Assembly: GCA_029465975.1 (NCBI GenBank)
Contig: CM055762.1
Span: 3,827,156-3,891,155, forward strand
Length of the DNA stretch: 64,000 nt
DNA from: Dallia pectoralis
Taxonomy: Eukaryota > Chordata > Actinopteri > Esociformes > Umbridae
Reading direction: 5' to 3'
The translations under genes and the position numbers were made by a program. The notes beneath the pieces are model-generated. The model worked only from the letters and a program-made list of their open reading frames with translations, searched no databases and was not told where the DNA came from. Position 1 is the stretch's first letter. Every line of letters begins with the position of its first letter. Below, one piece after another: positions 12,216 to 24,823 of the stretch.

Positions 12216-14418
12216 GTAGACATGACCTGAGCTATGACCAGATGTCAGTGGTTGCATACATATTGTGGTATAGATGGTTGATTGTGTGTATATTGTATTT
12301 GTGTCACGTGAATATAAATGGGTTTGTCGCAGTGTAATGTTGTCCATCCAAGGAAACAGGAAGCAGCGCAGGGAACTTCAATAATACTCAAATGTTTTGC
12401 CGCCTCAGCATTTCTAGTTCTTGGTGTGAAGCGTTAACATCCATCATAGATTGATAAACCCCTTGTCTGTGTGAAAATTAAATGGGGTTTAGAAGAAAAA
12501 TAATGTCTACGTCTGAGAGGTTTTTATGTTTTTCTGCGATATTAAAATGAAAGCATGGAGAGATGGGGAGAAAAGAGTCCTGGGATTTGCTTCACATTTC
12601 AGAAACAGCAACAATCAAATGTGTGCACGCCAACTTAAAGACTGAACATTAAAGCTGAAAATTAGCATATATTACATTATTAATTTTAAAGAATCCGGAA
12701 AAACGAGAAGTTTGGTCATATTTAACAGATAAAATAGTAAACCACACTTTCCTTAACGGTTGGGTAACCTTCCACCCGAACCAACGCAGAGAAGCAACAC
12801 ATTTTGCTTATTGCAAATGATCTTGTGCGTCACGCTGCGAGTTCTGTTTAAATCCATTTCATGGCCGTTGGTGCTGTCACATTTGATTTGGGACATATAG
12901 CGTCTTCATTATTTTTCAAAAAATAAAACAGCAGTCACACAGAAATTCATTTTGTAGACAAGCATGCGAAACAGGTGCAAACATGCTATGTAAACATGTT
13001 ACATTGCAAAAAGGGTTTCTAATGACCAATTGGCTTTTCAGATGCTAAACCTGGATTAGCAAACGAAACATGCTATTTGAACACAGGAGGGGCGGTTTCC
13101 AGCTACAATAGTCATTTACAACATTAACTAAATACAGTCTACACTGTATTTCTGATCAATTGGTTGTTATCTTAATTGACCAAAATGATCATTAAAGCAA
13201 CAAGGACATCCGTTTTTTTGCCATTAGATTCAGAAGCTGAGTGAGGAGATATCTGGATTTCACATCTCCATTTTGTTCATTTGCATTTTTTGTCATTTGC
13301 TTGGTATTCTTTTAAAGTTTTCAAGAGTTTGCTTGCGAGTTGATTTCAATTATTCTAATCTCTCTCTTTAAAAGATTATCTCTAATTAGAGAGATTTCCT
13401 GTACATTATCATAAAAGTTAATGTAATCAAATGTGGGTAACTTCAGTGAGTTGCTATTAATAATTAGTAGCCTACTTCTATGCCATGCGTTCCAAATGCT
13501 AGTGCCTTGCTTTATTGGCTAACAAAAAAGGACAAGAAATTGGAAACCAATGACAACCGTGTCCTCTGAGGGCTAAAGGGTTTGAATAAATTAAACGGGT
13601 TCATTGACGTCAATGATCTGTTGAACATGAGTTTTATCGGATTTACCGTGTGTGCTGCTTAGTCAACCTTAACCAACCACCACACATTTAGCAATCCACA
13701 TAAACATGCCACACTCTATCCAGAATACGTCAAGACTTTAAAACTCTAAGGCTGCTTTCAATCTGAAAACATTAACACACAGAAATTATCCGAAGACAAA
13801 ATTGGAATTGGAAAAAAACATTTCCAGGTTATTTCACAAAATAAAGCACTCCGTAAATATTCTCGTTGATTCTGAGTTTTGCGGATTATGAAAAATGCCT
13901 CTTATGATATTACGCTCAGCCTCCTTGACATTTTAAATCCCATTTCTAGAACAAATGTGGAAGGCAATAAGGACCTAAGTGCAGTATAAAGCTTCAGTAG
14001 AGTCGGCTTCTGAGAGATTAAGGCTTTTTGGTGGAAAACCGAAAGGAGAAATTGATTGAATGGTGAAATACGGTGTGGGGGAGTCCTTTAGACGCCCATT
14101 CCAGTTATCCCTTTACCCAAAACACCTTGGCTAAGAACACATTACCCCCCCCCCACGAGGATTGTCTTGTGTTTTCGACTAAAAACTTCAGTAGTTCATA
14201 TGTGTCTGCTCACTGGCTATGAGCTTAGTTTAAAACATTAAACAAACATTAATCCGTCAGTCCCTCCGGTTGAACCCTGGGATCCACGTTGCCGTTTTGC
14301 ATCTTTTTGGATCAATCAGGTTTTAAGGATCAATAAATAAAGAAAAATGTGTGAATGTAGCATACTGCGCACGGCTGTTTGGTGTTTGTGTGTGTGGGTA
14401 CGTCCGCGAGATCACACG

Positions 14419-14450
14419 CGTGTGTGTGTGTGTGTGTGTGTGGGTGTGTG
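14419..14450. repeat. GT microsatellite
   Basis: GTGTGT run with a GGG interruption near its right end. Confidence 0.9.
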
Positions 14451-14802
14451 GGGCGAGACCCTCTAATGCCCGTGGGAAGGAGACTGGATGTGATCTTTGC
14501 GTTGGATGAAAGCCAGGTGTAAAGCTGTCCCTCCGCGTTAGAGAGAGTTCCCCGTCGCTTTCCCACGGCGAATGAGATCTGACAGGCAGCGACGGCGTCC
14601 TCTCACCGAGCCCCGCTTTTATTCTCTTAATGCCAATCTAGGATCCTCTGCCTCCTGGCCCTCGTAATCACACTGAACGACACTGACACTCGTCAGGTCC
14701 TAATGTCTCCGGATTGACGCAGCTCAGGTGTGTCCCAAACGCGATGTGTAAAGCCTTCCTTCAGCCAGGGGATTAGGAGACGGAGACATGAGAGGGCCCA
14801 GG

Positions 14803-14828
14803 CACACACACACACACACACACACAGG

Positions 14829-14859
<31 letters not shown>

Positions 14860-14886
14860 CCACGCCTGCAGGTACACACACACACG
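14803..14886. repeat. CA microsatellite, interrupted
   Basis: Two CA runs separated by GGCA, followed by a short CCACGCCTGCAGGT interruption and a further ACAC run. Confidence 0.9.
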
Positions 14887-15628
14887 CGTAGAGGCACACA
14901 CGAACAAATCTTAATGAAACGTTAGTTCGGCCAGACGGTATTGATCAGAGCAGTCGGCGTGCCGGTTTGTATGGAACCCTGCCCAGGGAACTACGGGTGG
15001 GGATGCGCCGGGCTGAAGTCCAGAACTCCGTTGCCTTAACTTTCCCACCCTTCGCCTATGAGCTAGTGGCCCAATTAGAGGTGTCCCCGACCGGAGAGAC
15101 AACCTGGGTTTAGGAGCACCCTCACCTCTCCCAGACAGCCCTGCCGTGCTCTAAATGACCCTCGCCTCGCCACTCCGTCTGTAGCACCTCGCCCCCTGTG
15201 CTCAAAATGTTTGACATAGAGCGACCAGTCTGTGCGGACGCTAGCTGTAACTGGGACACGGTCAAGCAGGACTGTCCACGGGTCCGGGCCGGAGACAGTC
15301 CAGCGGAGAGGGAATTTAGAGTGTTTGTCTGGTCAGGAATGGGGACGCGGTCGTCACGCCGTTTTCGTTTTCTTTAAATGCATTCAGAGACGGCGCGGTG
15401 CGAACGTTTGACGTCATGCATTTTTCACAAGGAAGGATGATCTCCATAGTGAATGTTTGTCTGTAGTTAGAGGCCAATGGGGGGGGTCCTTTTTTGACTG
15501 GTTATTGCCTGCCTGTTACTACTGTTTGTTTCTTAGAATTGGGAATGTATCAGTAAAAAAAGACATGGTGGTTTCTATTTTGATCCTGGATAACGTTGTG
15601 TGCGCTCGCGCGCGCGTGTGTGTTGCAG

Positions 15629-15855
15629 ACATTACGGCGAAGGAGTTCATCGAGCGGCGCGGCGGCTCGAAGAGCCGTTACGAGATGCTTGTCGACTTCC
15701 TGTCCGAGATGTTGGGGACGGGCGTCAGTGACATCAACGTCTTCAGTCTGATGGACGTCCGCGTGAGGGCCCTGGACGTGCGCTTCGCCGTGCACGGCAA
15801 CCCCTTTCTCAAAGCCGAGAAGCTACACGGTTACATCGCCGCTCATAAACAGAAG
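15629..15855 (+). CDS. Neural-cadherin exon 6: membrane-proximal region
   Basis: The exon is 227 nt, phase 1 in and phase 0 out, residues 775-850. It encodes DITAKEFIERRGGSKSRYEM, then LVDFLSEMLGTGVSDINVFS and DVRVRALDVRFAVHGNPFLK. This is a globular domain of the CadN stalk without cysteines. The donor is CAGAAG|GTACCG. The acceptor is unusual: the 30 bases before TTGCAG alternate purine and pyrimidine (GCGCGCGTGTGTG) rather than forming a pyrimidine tract. Confidence 0.93.
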
Positions 15856-16689
15856 GTACCGACCTCCTCCATCTTCAATACACCATGTCATTTTTCCCGT
15901 GATTGAAAAGCCAGTGAAATGTTCCCCCATTCACGTTCTGAGTGACAAGATGCAGGCCGGACCTGCTGAGAGTAAACAGACGTGATTATTGGACGAGGAG
16001 GCCTGTGCATGGAGGGTCCAATTATGGCGAACACAATCAGTCGGGGCATATAGCCGGACAATTTCCAAAAAGAGGGTTATTTGCAAGAAAAAAACCACAG
16101 TGCAAATGGAACTCTCCTCTGCGTTCTGTTTCCCCTGGTTTGTGTGGATGTTCTGAGTGGGTGATATTACATCATGACAGCACCGCGTCAATGTCAATAT
16201 TTTCCCCAGTATTACGTTAGTATACAATGCAGATTTGTCGTTTTCCGGCCATCCTATATTGGCCATATATCACACACACACACACCCTTGCCTTGGTGCT
16301 TAACTGTGCGGTGTTCACCAGACCGGCTGCAGATTGGGATTGTGGGTATTGGCGCCTGGAGCTGAAGTCGTTACACGGCAAGGATCTTAAAATTGACCAG
16401 AGCATCCAGTCATTCCCCTCTTCACAACACCTAGAGCCTGCTTCCAATCTTACTGACATCTCCACATTCTCTTCCCTTTTACCGGAGCTAGAAGAGAGAA
16501 CGCAAGCAAGCGAGAGGATGAGAGGCCAACGCTAAGCAGAAGAGGGGACAGGGGAGGGTGGTGGAGAGGAGGGGGAAAGTGGGGGAGAGAGAGATCCAAA
16601 TTTGATTTGTGGTGGTCTCTGCCGTTTCATCTAGATTCCGGGCGCCCATCTGGAAATGCATTGATCACAATGAGATGTGAAGTGAGTCG

Positions 16690-17050
16690 GGAGTGGACGA
16701 GTGTGTGGAGAGGACGAGTGTGTGGAGAGGACGAGTGTGTGGAGAGGACGAGTGTGTGGAGAGGACGAGTGTGTGGAGTGGACGAGTGTGTGGAGTGGAC
16801 GAGTGTGTGGAGAGGACGAGTGTGTGGAGAGGACGAGTGTGTGGAGAGGACGAGTGTGTGGAGAGGACGAGTGTGTGGAGAGGACTAGTGTGTGGAGAGG
16901 ACTAGTGTGTGGAGAGGACGAGTGTGTGGAGAGGACGAGTGTGTGGAGAGGACGAGTGATTCGGGAAGGGATGAGTGTGCTGAGAGGACGAGTGTGTGGA
17001 GAGGACGAGTGATTCGGGAAGGGATGAGTGTGCTGAGAGGACGAGCGTGT
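16690..17050. repeat. 17-bp minisatellite with an embedded longer unit
   Basis: Tandem copies of GACGAGTGTGTGGAGAG, with point variants GTGGAC and GACTAG. Near the right end a longer unit including GATTCGGGAAGGGATGAGTG appears twice (about 16957 and 17007), so the array changes from a simple to a compound unit. Confidence 0.92.
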
Positions 17051-17806
17051 GGAGATGAGGTGAAACTGGAGACGTTAATGTTCGCAATTCAGCTCTAATG
17101 ATCGGAAATATGACAGTCAAAATGTTCTTTTCTCATTCTCGTTTCGCCTGCTATCGTGAGGATGTCAGATTCCCCTTACCAGCGGACTAGTTCGATTCTT
17201 ATTGCACCCCTAAGAGTTGGAAATAACATATTGGTTTTCTCTGGTATAATTCACTGATATTGATACACAGTTTTGTGATCCTGCTTTATAGTCAATATAG
17301 CGTGCCCGAGAAAAGGACCGCTTGTGACGACCGTGGGAGAATGAATGGAGGAACCCTCTAGTGCTGTAGATCACTGCTGCCTGCCAGACAGCTTGTTGTT
17401 ACACTTCTGTCATGTCAATGAATTGCAAAGGTCACAAGGCCAAATCATTAAAAGCAAGTTAGATTGCAATATTCCAACATTGCCCTTCTCGGTCAACATT
17501 CAACGATATTGTCATGTGCTTTTCTTTCGCTAACGTAATATATATTGCTTCTGGTGACCTATTGCCGTTCTGTCGGTGTATGCCCGGCTGTCTGTGGTTG
17601 TTCAGCGGGCAGTGTGATGTTTGCAGAGAATTTGTAACGGTCGAGTATTGAGAGTAGTGTTGGGGCCGATACAGGAGGCGCGGGAGGCGCGGGAGACGCA
17701 GGAGACACAGGAGACACTGCAACTTTTAAAGTTCTATATTTTCTGTCCCTGCTCTGGCAACCAGCCATTACCCTCACTCCCCTTGTGTGGGCCCTCCCCT
17801 CCTTCT

Positions 17807-17842
<36 letters not shown>

Positions 17843-17897
17843 CTCTCTCCTCTCTCTCTCCCTCTCTCTCCTCTCTCTCTATCTCTCTCCTCTCTCC

Positions 17898-17944
<47 letters not shown>

Positions 17945-17997
17945 CTCTCTCCTCTCTCTCCTCTCTCTCTCCTCTCTCGCTCCTCTCTTTCTCTCTC

Positions 17998-18083
<86 letters not shown>

Positions 18084-18095
18084 CTCTCTCTCTCT
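17807..18095. repeat. CT microsatellite / polypyrimidine tract, about 290 bp
   Basis: Almost pure C/T on the + strand, largely (CT)n with CCTC and TTT interruptions and a single A. The right third is nearly perfect CT. Purine on the opposite strand gives spurious Arg/Glu-rich frames. Confidence 0.95.
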
Positions 18096-19969
18096 GGCTT
18101 TGAACACGCAGCATCTCCTCCCCCTCGTAGCCTGCTGGGATTGAGGAAGTGAAAATCAATGCATGCTCCTGTCCCAAGGGTTTCCGTCTCATCTCCCCGC
18201 TTACCCTCTGTTTTTCTTCTCATATCTCCCTGATCCCCTTCCACCCCCCCCGTCGACTCCCCTATAACCCCGTACAAACGGATACCCTGTGATGTGGCAC
18301 AGGCAAAGGACGCAAACAGACAGGAATAAATAACTCCTAAACAACACGAGGGGGAAGAGGCGGTTGTATTTTTGTTTTTTGGTATTTCTTCTTAGTTCTT
18401 AGTTCTTAGGTTCGGACTTAAAGAGAGGACTTTGCGACGAACGCTTGATCGAGACTCAATGTCGTTCCGGTACACAGTTGGACCGTAGTCAGAGACTCTG
18501 TGGGACGGCGGTTTATTTTGTCTGAAGCCTTGATCAAGCGAACTTCCTAGTTGGATGAGCGGCATGAAAAGAAGCTGGAGGTTAGGTGAGGTACATTTTG
18601 ATGGGAAGCTTTTTGCTTCGACTTTCCTGACCCTGTTCTGAGGCAGGGCGGTAGCTGCAGTAGCGTTCTACTAAACTGTGGTGTATGACGGGGTTAATAT
18701 TTGCAGGAGAAGGCATGTGAATCATCGTGTTCCACGGGAGCAATGTTATGTTATAGTCGTGCGTTTTCTGTTTCTCACATTCCCTCTCTTTTTTTCATTT
18801 GGAAGGCAAATCCAATATGGTTTTCTGAACGCTCGTTGGTTGAACAGACAAATTAGCCATAGGTCCAACCCAAAGAATCTCTCTCACCTGCCTTCTAAGA
18901 AAATACATTTTTTGTATGTCTAGAAGTTCCTCAGGTGCCTGAAATCAGCATTGTGCTATATTCACCAACTCTGCTCCAGGGAGGTTATGGGTATTGTAGT
19001 CAAAGCCCCATGGGGTCCTCAAAGTAGGTTTGGATAAAAGTCACCCATGCAGTCAAAGAAAAGAAGAGCAGTTGTATATTTAGTCTGATGTACGCTAATT
19101 ACCGGTTGCAGACAGGTAATTAGCATCTCATTGTTTTAACCAGATAGCATGGCAACGCTGTCCACCCGGCTAGTGAGCTTAGCAAAACACTGGTACCCAC
19201 AGAACAAACAAAAAATCAGCAGCCCATTACTGTAAAATATTCTAAAGATATTGACTCCCTCTGGCCCGTCCAATAGTAAATGAGTTCAGCTGAGTAAGCT
19301 GCCAGAGCTAGAGTAATAAGCACAAGGTTTAAAAAAGGTTAATTACAAATCCAAAGTCGGTCAATTCCATCGATATCGTGAGGGAAGTCCAAACAAGATA
19401 CATTAAAATAAACCTGAGGCAGCAATGGATAAGGCAAACACTTAACACTGTAGTTAATGGATGCTGGGATGTGGCCCATGTACAACTCAGTGGAAATTAA
19501 TGCAGGAGAATAGATCATTGTGATTATGCCCTAATGATAATTGACGGCATAATTTTTGTCAATATGTTGTCATCATAACTCGTCTAATACGTCATGCTTG
19601 GTGACAAGGTGTAGAACGAAGCCTACACCGGTCAGACGACGGAGGAGGCCAGACGTGGGATGTGGGACAACCAAAATAAAACACGGAGTGACGTAAAGTT
19701 CTTAAGTTAGTAACAAATAAAATCTGCCACAGATTGCGACTCTTGGCGTCAAGATGGGCACAATGTGATGAACGAGATGTCAGGGCTTCCAGTTATGAAT
19801 GACGTTCTAAAAGGCAGATCCGGGAATCATTCAATTACTGAATTACGAGTATTGTCTAGCAATCAGAAGAGAGGGATATCATATATCTGTTGGGTTCAAC
19901 ATACGCAATAATGTGTGTGTAATTATCTGTAGGTCTGAGAACAAGAGGTTTGAAATGTGTTTCCAATTA

Positions 19970-20751
19970 CTCTGCTGGCGTACTTCACTCTGCTGGTGTA
20001 CTTCACTCTGCTGGTGTACTTCACTCTGCTGGTGTACTTCACTCTGCTGGCGTACTTCACTCTGTCGGCGTACTTCACTCTGCTGGTGTACTTCACTCTG
20101 CCGGCGTACTTCACTCTGCCGGTGTACTTCACTCTGCCGGCGTACTTCACTCTGCCGGCGTACTTCACTCTGCTGGTGTACTTCACTCTGCTGGTGTACT
20201 TCACTCTGCTGGTGTACTTCACTCTGCCGGCGTACTTCACTCTGCCGATGTACTTCACTCTGCCGGCGTACTTCACTCTGCCGGCGTACTTCACTCTGCT
20301 GGTGTACTTCACTTCACTCTGCTGGTGTACTTCACTCTGCTGTTGTACTTCACTCTGCTGGTGTACTTCACTCTGCTGGTATACTTCACTCTGCTGGTAT
20401 ACATCACTCTGCTGGTGTACTTCGCTCTGCTGGCGTACTTCACTCTGCTGGCGTACTTCACTCTGCTGGTGTACTTCACTCTGCTGGTGTAATTCACTCT
20501 GCCGGCGTACTTCACTCTGCTGGTGTACTTCACTTCACTCTGCTGGCAAACTTCACTCTGCTTTTGTACTTCACTCTGCCGGCGTACTTCACTCTGCTGG
20601 TGTACTTCACTTCACTCTGCCGGTGTCCTTCGCTCTGCTGGCGTACTTCACTCTGCTGGTGTACTTCACTCTGCTGGTGTACTTCACTCTGCTGGTGTAC
20701 TTCACTTTGCTGTTGTACTTCACTCTGCTGGTGTACTTCACTCTGTTGGCG
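19970..20751. repeat. 18-bp minisatellite, about 43 copies
   Basis: Tandem copies of CTCTGCTGGTGTACTTCA with variants CCGGCG, TTGTAC and GTATAC. Three copies (near 20309, 20529 and 20608) carry an extra CTTCA. Because 18 is a multiple of three, several frames stay open on both strands. These are repeat artefacts rather than genes. Confidence 0.95.
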
Positions 20752-21666
20752 CAATGATCGAGGAATGTCTTGGTAATTCGTGTCTTATAAATCCATATTT
20801 CAAAGTTGTTCAAGTCCAATCAAGTAATGAAGTCACTATGTATCACATGGTTACACTCCATTAATATTTATTGCATCAATATTTATGATAAAGTATAGAA
20901 AGAATGTCCTTGTGCCGGGGGTATTGGTAAAACACAAGGCTCCACAAATTAGGGAATAAGTTACTATATCCTCCAAAATGCCCCCTATGCATCAGCATCT
21001 GGATCAATGAAATCACTTCACCTGTGTGGCTGAGGATACCATGCCCTGATATACTCACAGGATGTTGACAATTATTGGTGTTTTAGTGAACCCCGTTGTG
21101 GCTACAGCTATTTGAGCACACCATGTTGATATTTTGGTGAGGAAATGCATGCCATATAAATGACACTTCACACACCAACAGCAGAAACCCCTCGTTCCCA
21201 CGTACACTTAACCCCGGACCCAGACCCGCGCACGGGTAAACACTAGGTAATGGGTGGCCAGTTACATACACTGAGTCATATCCAGAACGTCCTAGAGCTT
21301 TAGTAGACGGTTGAGAATACTGGCGCGTTTATGAGCGAGGCAGTCAGGGGGGCGTATACATGATGTATACTCTGAGTTTCTCACGGTTGCCATCTCTAAG
21401 TGCCCTCATTGTGTGCTGTTGGTTCGGATAAACATGTACACATTGTGACACTCTCTCTCGCGAGCACTTACCGTCGTATATTATGCTCAAGGATGTCTGC
21501 CGCTTTTACTTTCCGAACGCATTCCAGACAGCAGTTTGAAGAAGGATATAATGACGGTATACCAAGTGCTTTTCCATTTTCAGTTTAAGGACATCAAGCA
21601 TTAGGTTTCCGCCCAAGGAAACTCTAAGACCAACTGTGGATTGTATATACTGAACATACATGTGAT

Positions 21667-21945
21667 GTATGGTGGAGGCAGTGTGATGGACATGTATGGT
21701 GGAGGCAGTGAGATGGCATGGTGATGTATGGTGGAGGCAGTGTGATGTCATGGGCATGTATGGTGGAGGCAGTGTGATGGCATGGGCATGTAGTGTTTCC
21801 AATGGCACTGGGTCACTAGTGTTTATTGATGATGTGACGGAAGACAGCAGCAGCCGGGTAAATTCTGACGTCTATAAAGACATATTATCTGCTCAAGTTC
21901 AGCCAAATTCAGCAGAGTTCATTGGACAGCACTTCTTTTTACCCA
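21667..21945 (+). pseudogene. Tc1-like transposase fragment with internal tandem duplication
   Basis: The + strand reads GGGSVMAWACSVSNGTGSLV, then FIDDVTEDSSSRVNSDVYKD and ILSAQVQPN. From memory of the family, this matches the catalytic core of a fish Tc1-like transposase. The first part (21667-21791) is repeated four times as units of about 27-36 bp around GGTGGAGGCAGTGTGATG. The fragment ends near GQHFF, before the second catalytic Asp, and inverted ends were not identified. Confidence 0.8.
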
Positions 21946-21959
21946 GCGTTTGGTGATGC

Positions 21960-22185
21960 AAGGTGGCCTACTGGTTAGGGACTAGTGCTTGGTTCTGGAA
22001 AGTCCCTGGTTCTAATCCCCCACACCATCAAGGTGAAAAAACCTTAGTCGTTCTGTCCTTGAGCAAGACAGTTTACCCTAAAATTCTCCCTGGGCGCCGT
22101 TGACGTGGAAGTCAAATCAGATAACTCATTAGGGCTGCCCCCTGCACCTCAGGGTTGGGTGAAATGCAGAGGACACATTTCAGTT
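21960..22185 (+). mobile_element. tRNA-derived SINE
   Basis: The sequence has a polymerase III A-box-like segment (TGGCCTACTGGTTAGGG, from 21964) and a B box (GGTTCTAATCC, 22008-22018). These are followed by TCCTTGAGCAAGACAGTTTA, a core typical of fish SINEs. No clean tail or target duplication was identified, so the right edge is approximate. Confidence 0.72.
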
Positions 22186-23514
22186 AAAGGCATTAGGTTG
22201 TAAAACTGACAATATTGGTATATTCCTATATTCCTAAGACCTTCCTAATACCTAAAGACTGCTGTCGATTACAGAGGTAAAATTATGACAGTGTCAGTGT
22301 CCACCTGTGTATACGGGAACTAGAATCATGACAAACACAGAGTACAAGTAATTGGTGTTAACAGTTGTTGTAATGTTACATTGCCATGGTTCGACTTACA
22401 TACCTTCCGAACAGAACAGATGACGCCACCAGTCCTTGCTGAAAGTAAATAGAAGGAATAATCACCACCAAGTTGTAACCAAGGAAATGCAATGTTCCAA
22501 GCAGACATGGATCCAAGAGGCATGGGTAATTATAGAAGGATGGGTGCCCAGACTACGTCCTAAAAGCTTTTGCACAACAGCTGGGGCATACGCCTTTAGG
22601 TGGTTACGCTAACTCAGCTCTCCCAGTAAGGATATATTCCTGTTCACCTTTGCAATACAAAGAGCAGGAGTTACCCATGCTGCTTTTAGGACACTCCCCC
22701 AAAAGAGAGACATCTAGTAGTTTCTGGCCCAAGGCCCAAGCCCGGGTCTTCCACACATAGATGGAGACTAGGAGCTTGGCTCAGCCCACATCCAATTCAT
22801 TACAACGTGCCTGGGTGCAGAGTAGGGAAATGCCTTGACCAGGGAACCATAGTACGTTGGATAAACTGAATAATGGGAACTCTGTAAGACCAATCAAAGT
22901 GCTCAAATTAATGTTCATTAGACAAATACATTCTCGGCGTACTGCACCGCTGAAAGCCAAAGATCATCTCCAGCCGGCTAAGGGTTTTCTGGAGAGTGCA
23001 ATTAATTATCACCAGTACATGTCTTGGTCCTCACCCACCACTCCCTGGTCCTCAACCAGACCGGTCTTCGATTCTTTCTCACCACTGTTACCTCACTATC
23101 CACTCTGTGTCCCCTGGTAGAGAAAGACAGACTGAGAACGAGGGAACTATTTAACTCTATTTTTACATCTGGGGAGATTAGGACCTTGTCAGTTCTGCCG
23201 CTGTCTCCGATTCTGCGTCAAAGTTCAGCGTCGGGGCAATGCGGTCGAAAGTCTATTTCGAATGGAATCTGCCTCATTGCACTGCGGTTCACCATTTTAA
23301 TACATGGTGCGGAAAGGTGATGCGGCGCGCCGATCGTTATGGGCTTTATGTTCTGTGGGCCATATTTGCACACTTGGGGAATCAGACGCTTGGGCAGTCA
23401 TTATGATGTCTTTCGCTTATTGGGTTTCATGGGTATATCTGTGTGTCTGCGGGGGTGGGGGATATTTATGGAGTGTTGTTTGGGAGATGAGCTACTTCTG
23501 GTCGCAGAGATCTT

Positions 23515-23590
23515 ACTGGGTGAAAGCATGGGGCTAGCAATGCCAAAGTTGCGGGTTCAATGCCCACGAGGTTCAGTATGTATGCACTTT
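23515..23590 (+). mobile_element. SINE fragment of salmonid tRNA-derived type
   Basis: AGCATGGGGCTAGCAATGCC followed by GCGGGTTCAATGCCCACGAG and TTCAGTATG resembles the tRNA-related head of salmonid SINEs. The B box is GGTTCAATGCC. Only about 75 bp can be aligned by eye. Confidence 0.6.
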
Positions 23591-24549
23591 CTATGCTAAT
23601 GGAATGACTGCAGGAGCTAGTTTAAATCCGAAAGCATTTGTTTCAACCGTACAGAGTCAAACCAGACATGAATAGACAATAATAATTATGGTCCATAACT
23701 TGTCTTTATACATGGAGTTCCAGTATATTGAAGGTGGAGGTAGTGGCGGTTTATGTACACAATGGCCGGGATGACGATGCAACGGGGAGGTATTTGCTGG
23801 CAGTGTAGTATGTGGTGTGTAAAAGCGTGTGTGTGTGAGCGGTTCAATTCACATACTTTGTTTGTGAAGTAGCGCTCGTGTGCGTGTTTATGTGCGTGGA
23901 TGGTCCAGCGTTGTTAAATCATACTGAAGCGTTTGCGCCATTGAGCAAGTCATGTTTAACACTTCTGCTGATTTGGGATTTGATGCTCTGCTGCGCTACT
24001 CACCTGGCATGCTAATACGTTAGTGTAGAGACACGAGTGGCTGAAACTTGTGACTGTTTTTAGTGCTTCCGACTGACAACAGTCTAAGATAGCAGGGAGC
24101 TCCGCCTCTGTGGTCGTTTGGATGTTCACGTGCTCCTCTAAAGAGCCTCACCGTGTAGCCTACGCTAGGTTACTGATCACCGGGGCGCACGGAGAACCGA
24201 CCGAGCCTGAAGGACTGTCTATCGCCCTGTGTGTAGACGGGGTCAGTTCCACAGCAACTTGTACGCCGACACACCTGAAGCTCTCGACCGGCTCCATTCC
24301 AGCCCTGGCGACGCTCCTTCTGTGTTGCTGATAAGGGATTTACTCGTAGGGGATCGCGACAGGCCAACAGCCCAAAAAAACGACAACGACTACACCAACA
24401 CACGTCTGCATTCTGAGGAGAATGGATATGAAGGCCATTGCTTTCTGACTGTTGCCGTGGCAACACCTTCATCACCCTTTAATAATGTGTTGTTCCACCT
24501 TTAGCTTAATCTAAATCCTCTTGATTTAATTTTGATCTGTACTCCGTCT

Positions 24550-24815
24550 TTCCTTCCATATCTCTCTCTCTCACTCACTCCCTCTTGCTCTCGCTCTCTC
24601 AATTTTCCCCTATCTTCCTCTCTTGCTCTCTCATTTTCTCTCTTTCTCTGCCGCTTTCTCTCTCTCGCACTCTCTCTCTCTCTCGCTCGCTCGCTCTCTC
24701 TCTCTCTCGCTCTCTCTCTTTCTCTCTTTCTCCCTCTCTCTCTCTCTCTCGCTCGCTCTCTCTCGCTCTCTCTCTCTTTCTCTCTTTCTCTCTATCTCTC
24801 TCTCTCTCTCTCACC
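24550..24815. repeat. CT-rich tract upstream of exon 7
   Basis: About 265 bp of CTCT/CGCT/TTTC sequence that runs directly into the 3' splice site (CCCCCCACAG, 24823). It acts in effect as an oversized polypyrimidine tract. Confidence 0.92.
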
Positions 24816-24823
24816 CCCCACAG

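Larger units (their letters stand above)
12216..15628. other. Intron 5
   Basis: 3.4 kb. AT-rich to about 14000, then GT and CA microsatellites (14419-14450 and 14803-14886). No gene or recognisable transposon. Confidence 0.82.
15856..24823. other. Intron 6
   Basis: About 9.0 kb, rich in tandem repeats: a 17-bp minisatellite (16690-17050), a CT tract (17807-18095), an 18-bp minisatellite (19970-20751) and a pyrimidine tract leading to the exon 7 acceptor. It also carries a Tc1 transposase fragment (21667-21945) and two SINE-like sequences (21960-22185, 23515-23590). Between 18100 and 19960, and between 22200 and 23500, no repeat family or gene is recognised. Confidence 0.82.

Noticed and set aside
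17559..18277. Arg/Glu-rich and Ser/Leu-rich open frames
   Set aside because: They are translations of a CT/GA microsatellite. The same reasoning removes frames at 11450-11986, 24532-25030 and 58385-58805.
19913..20776. Long open frames on both strands rich in Cys/Thr/Ser or Val/Lys/Tyr
   Set aside because: They are translations of the 18-bp minisatellite, and every frame shows the same short period.
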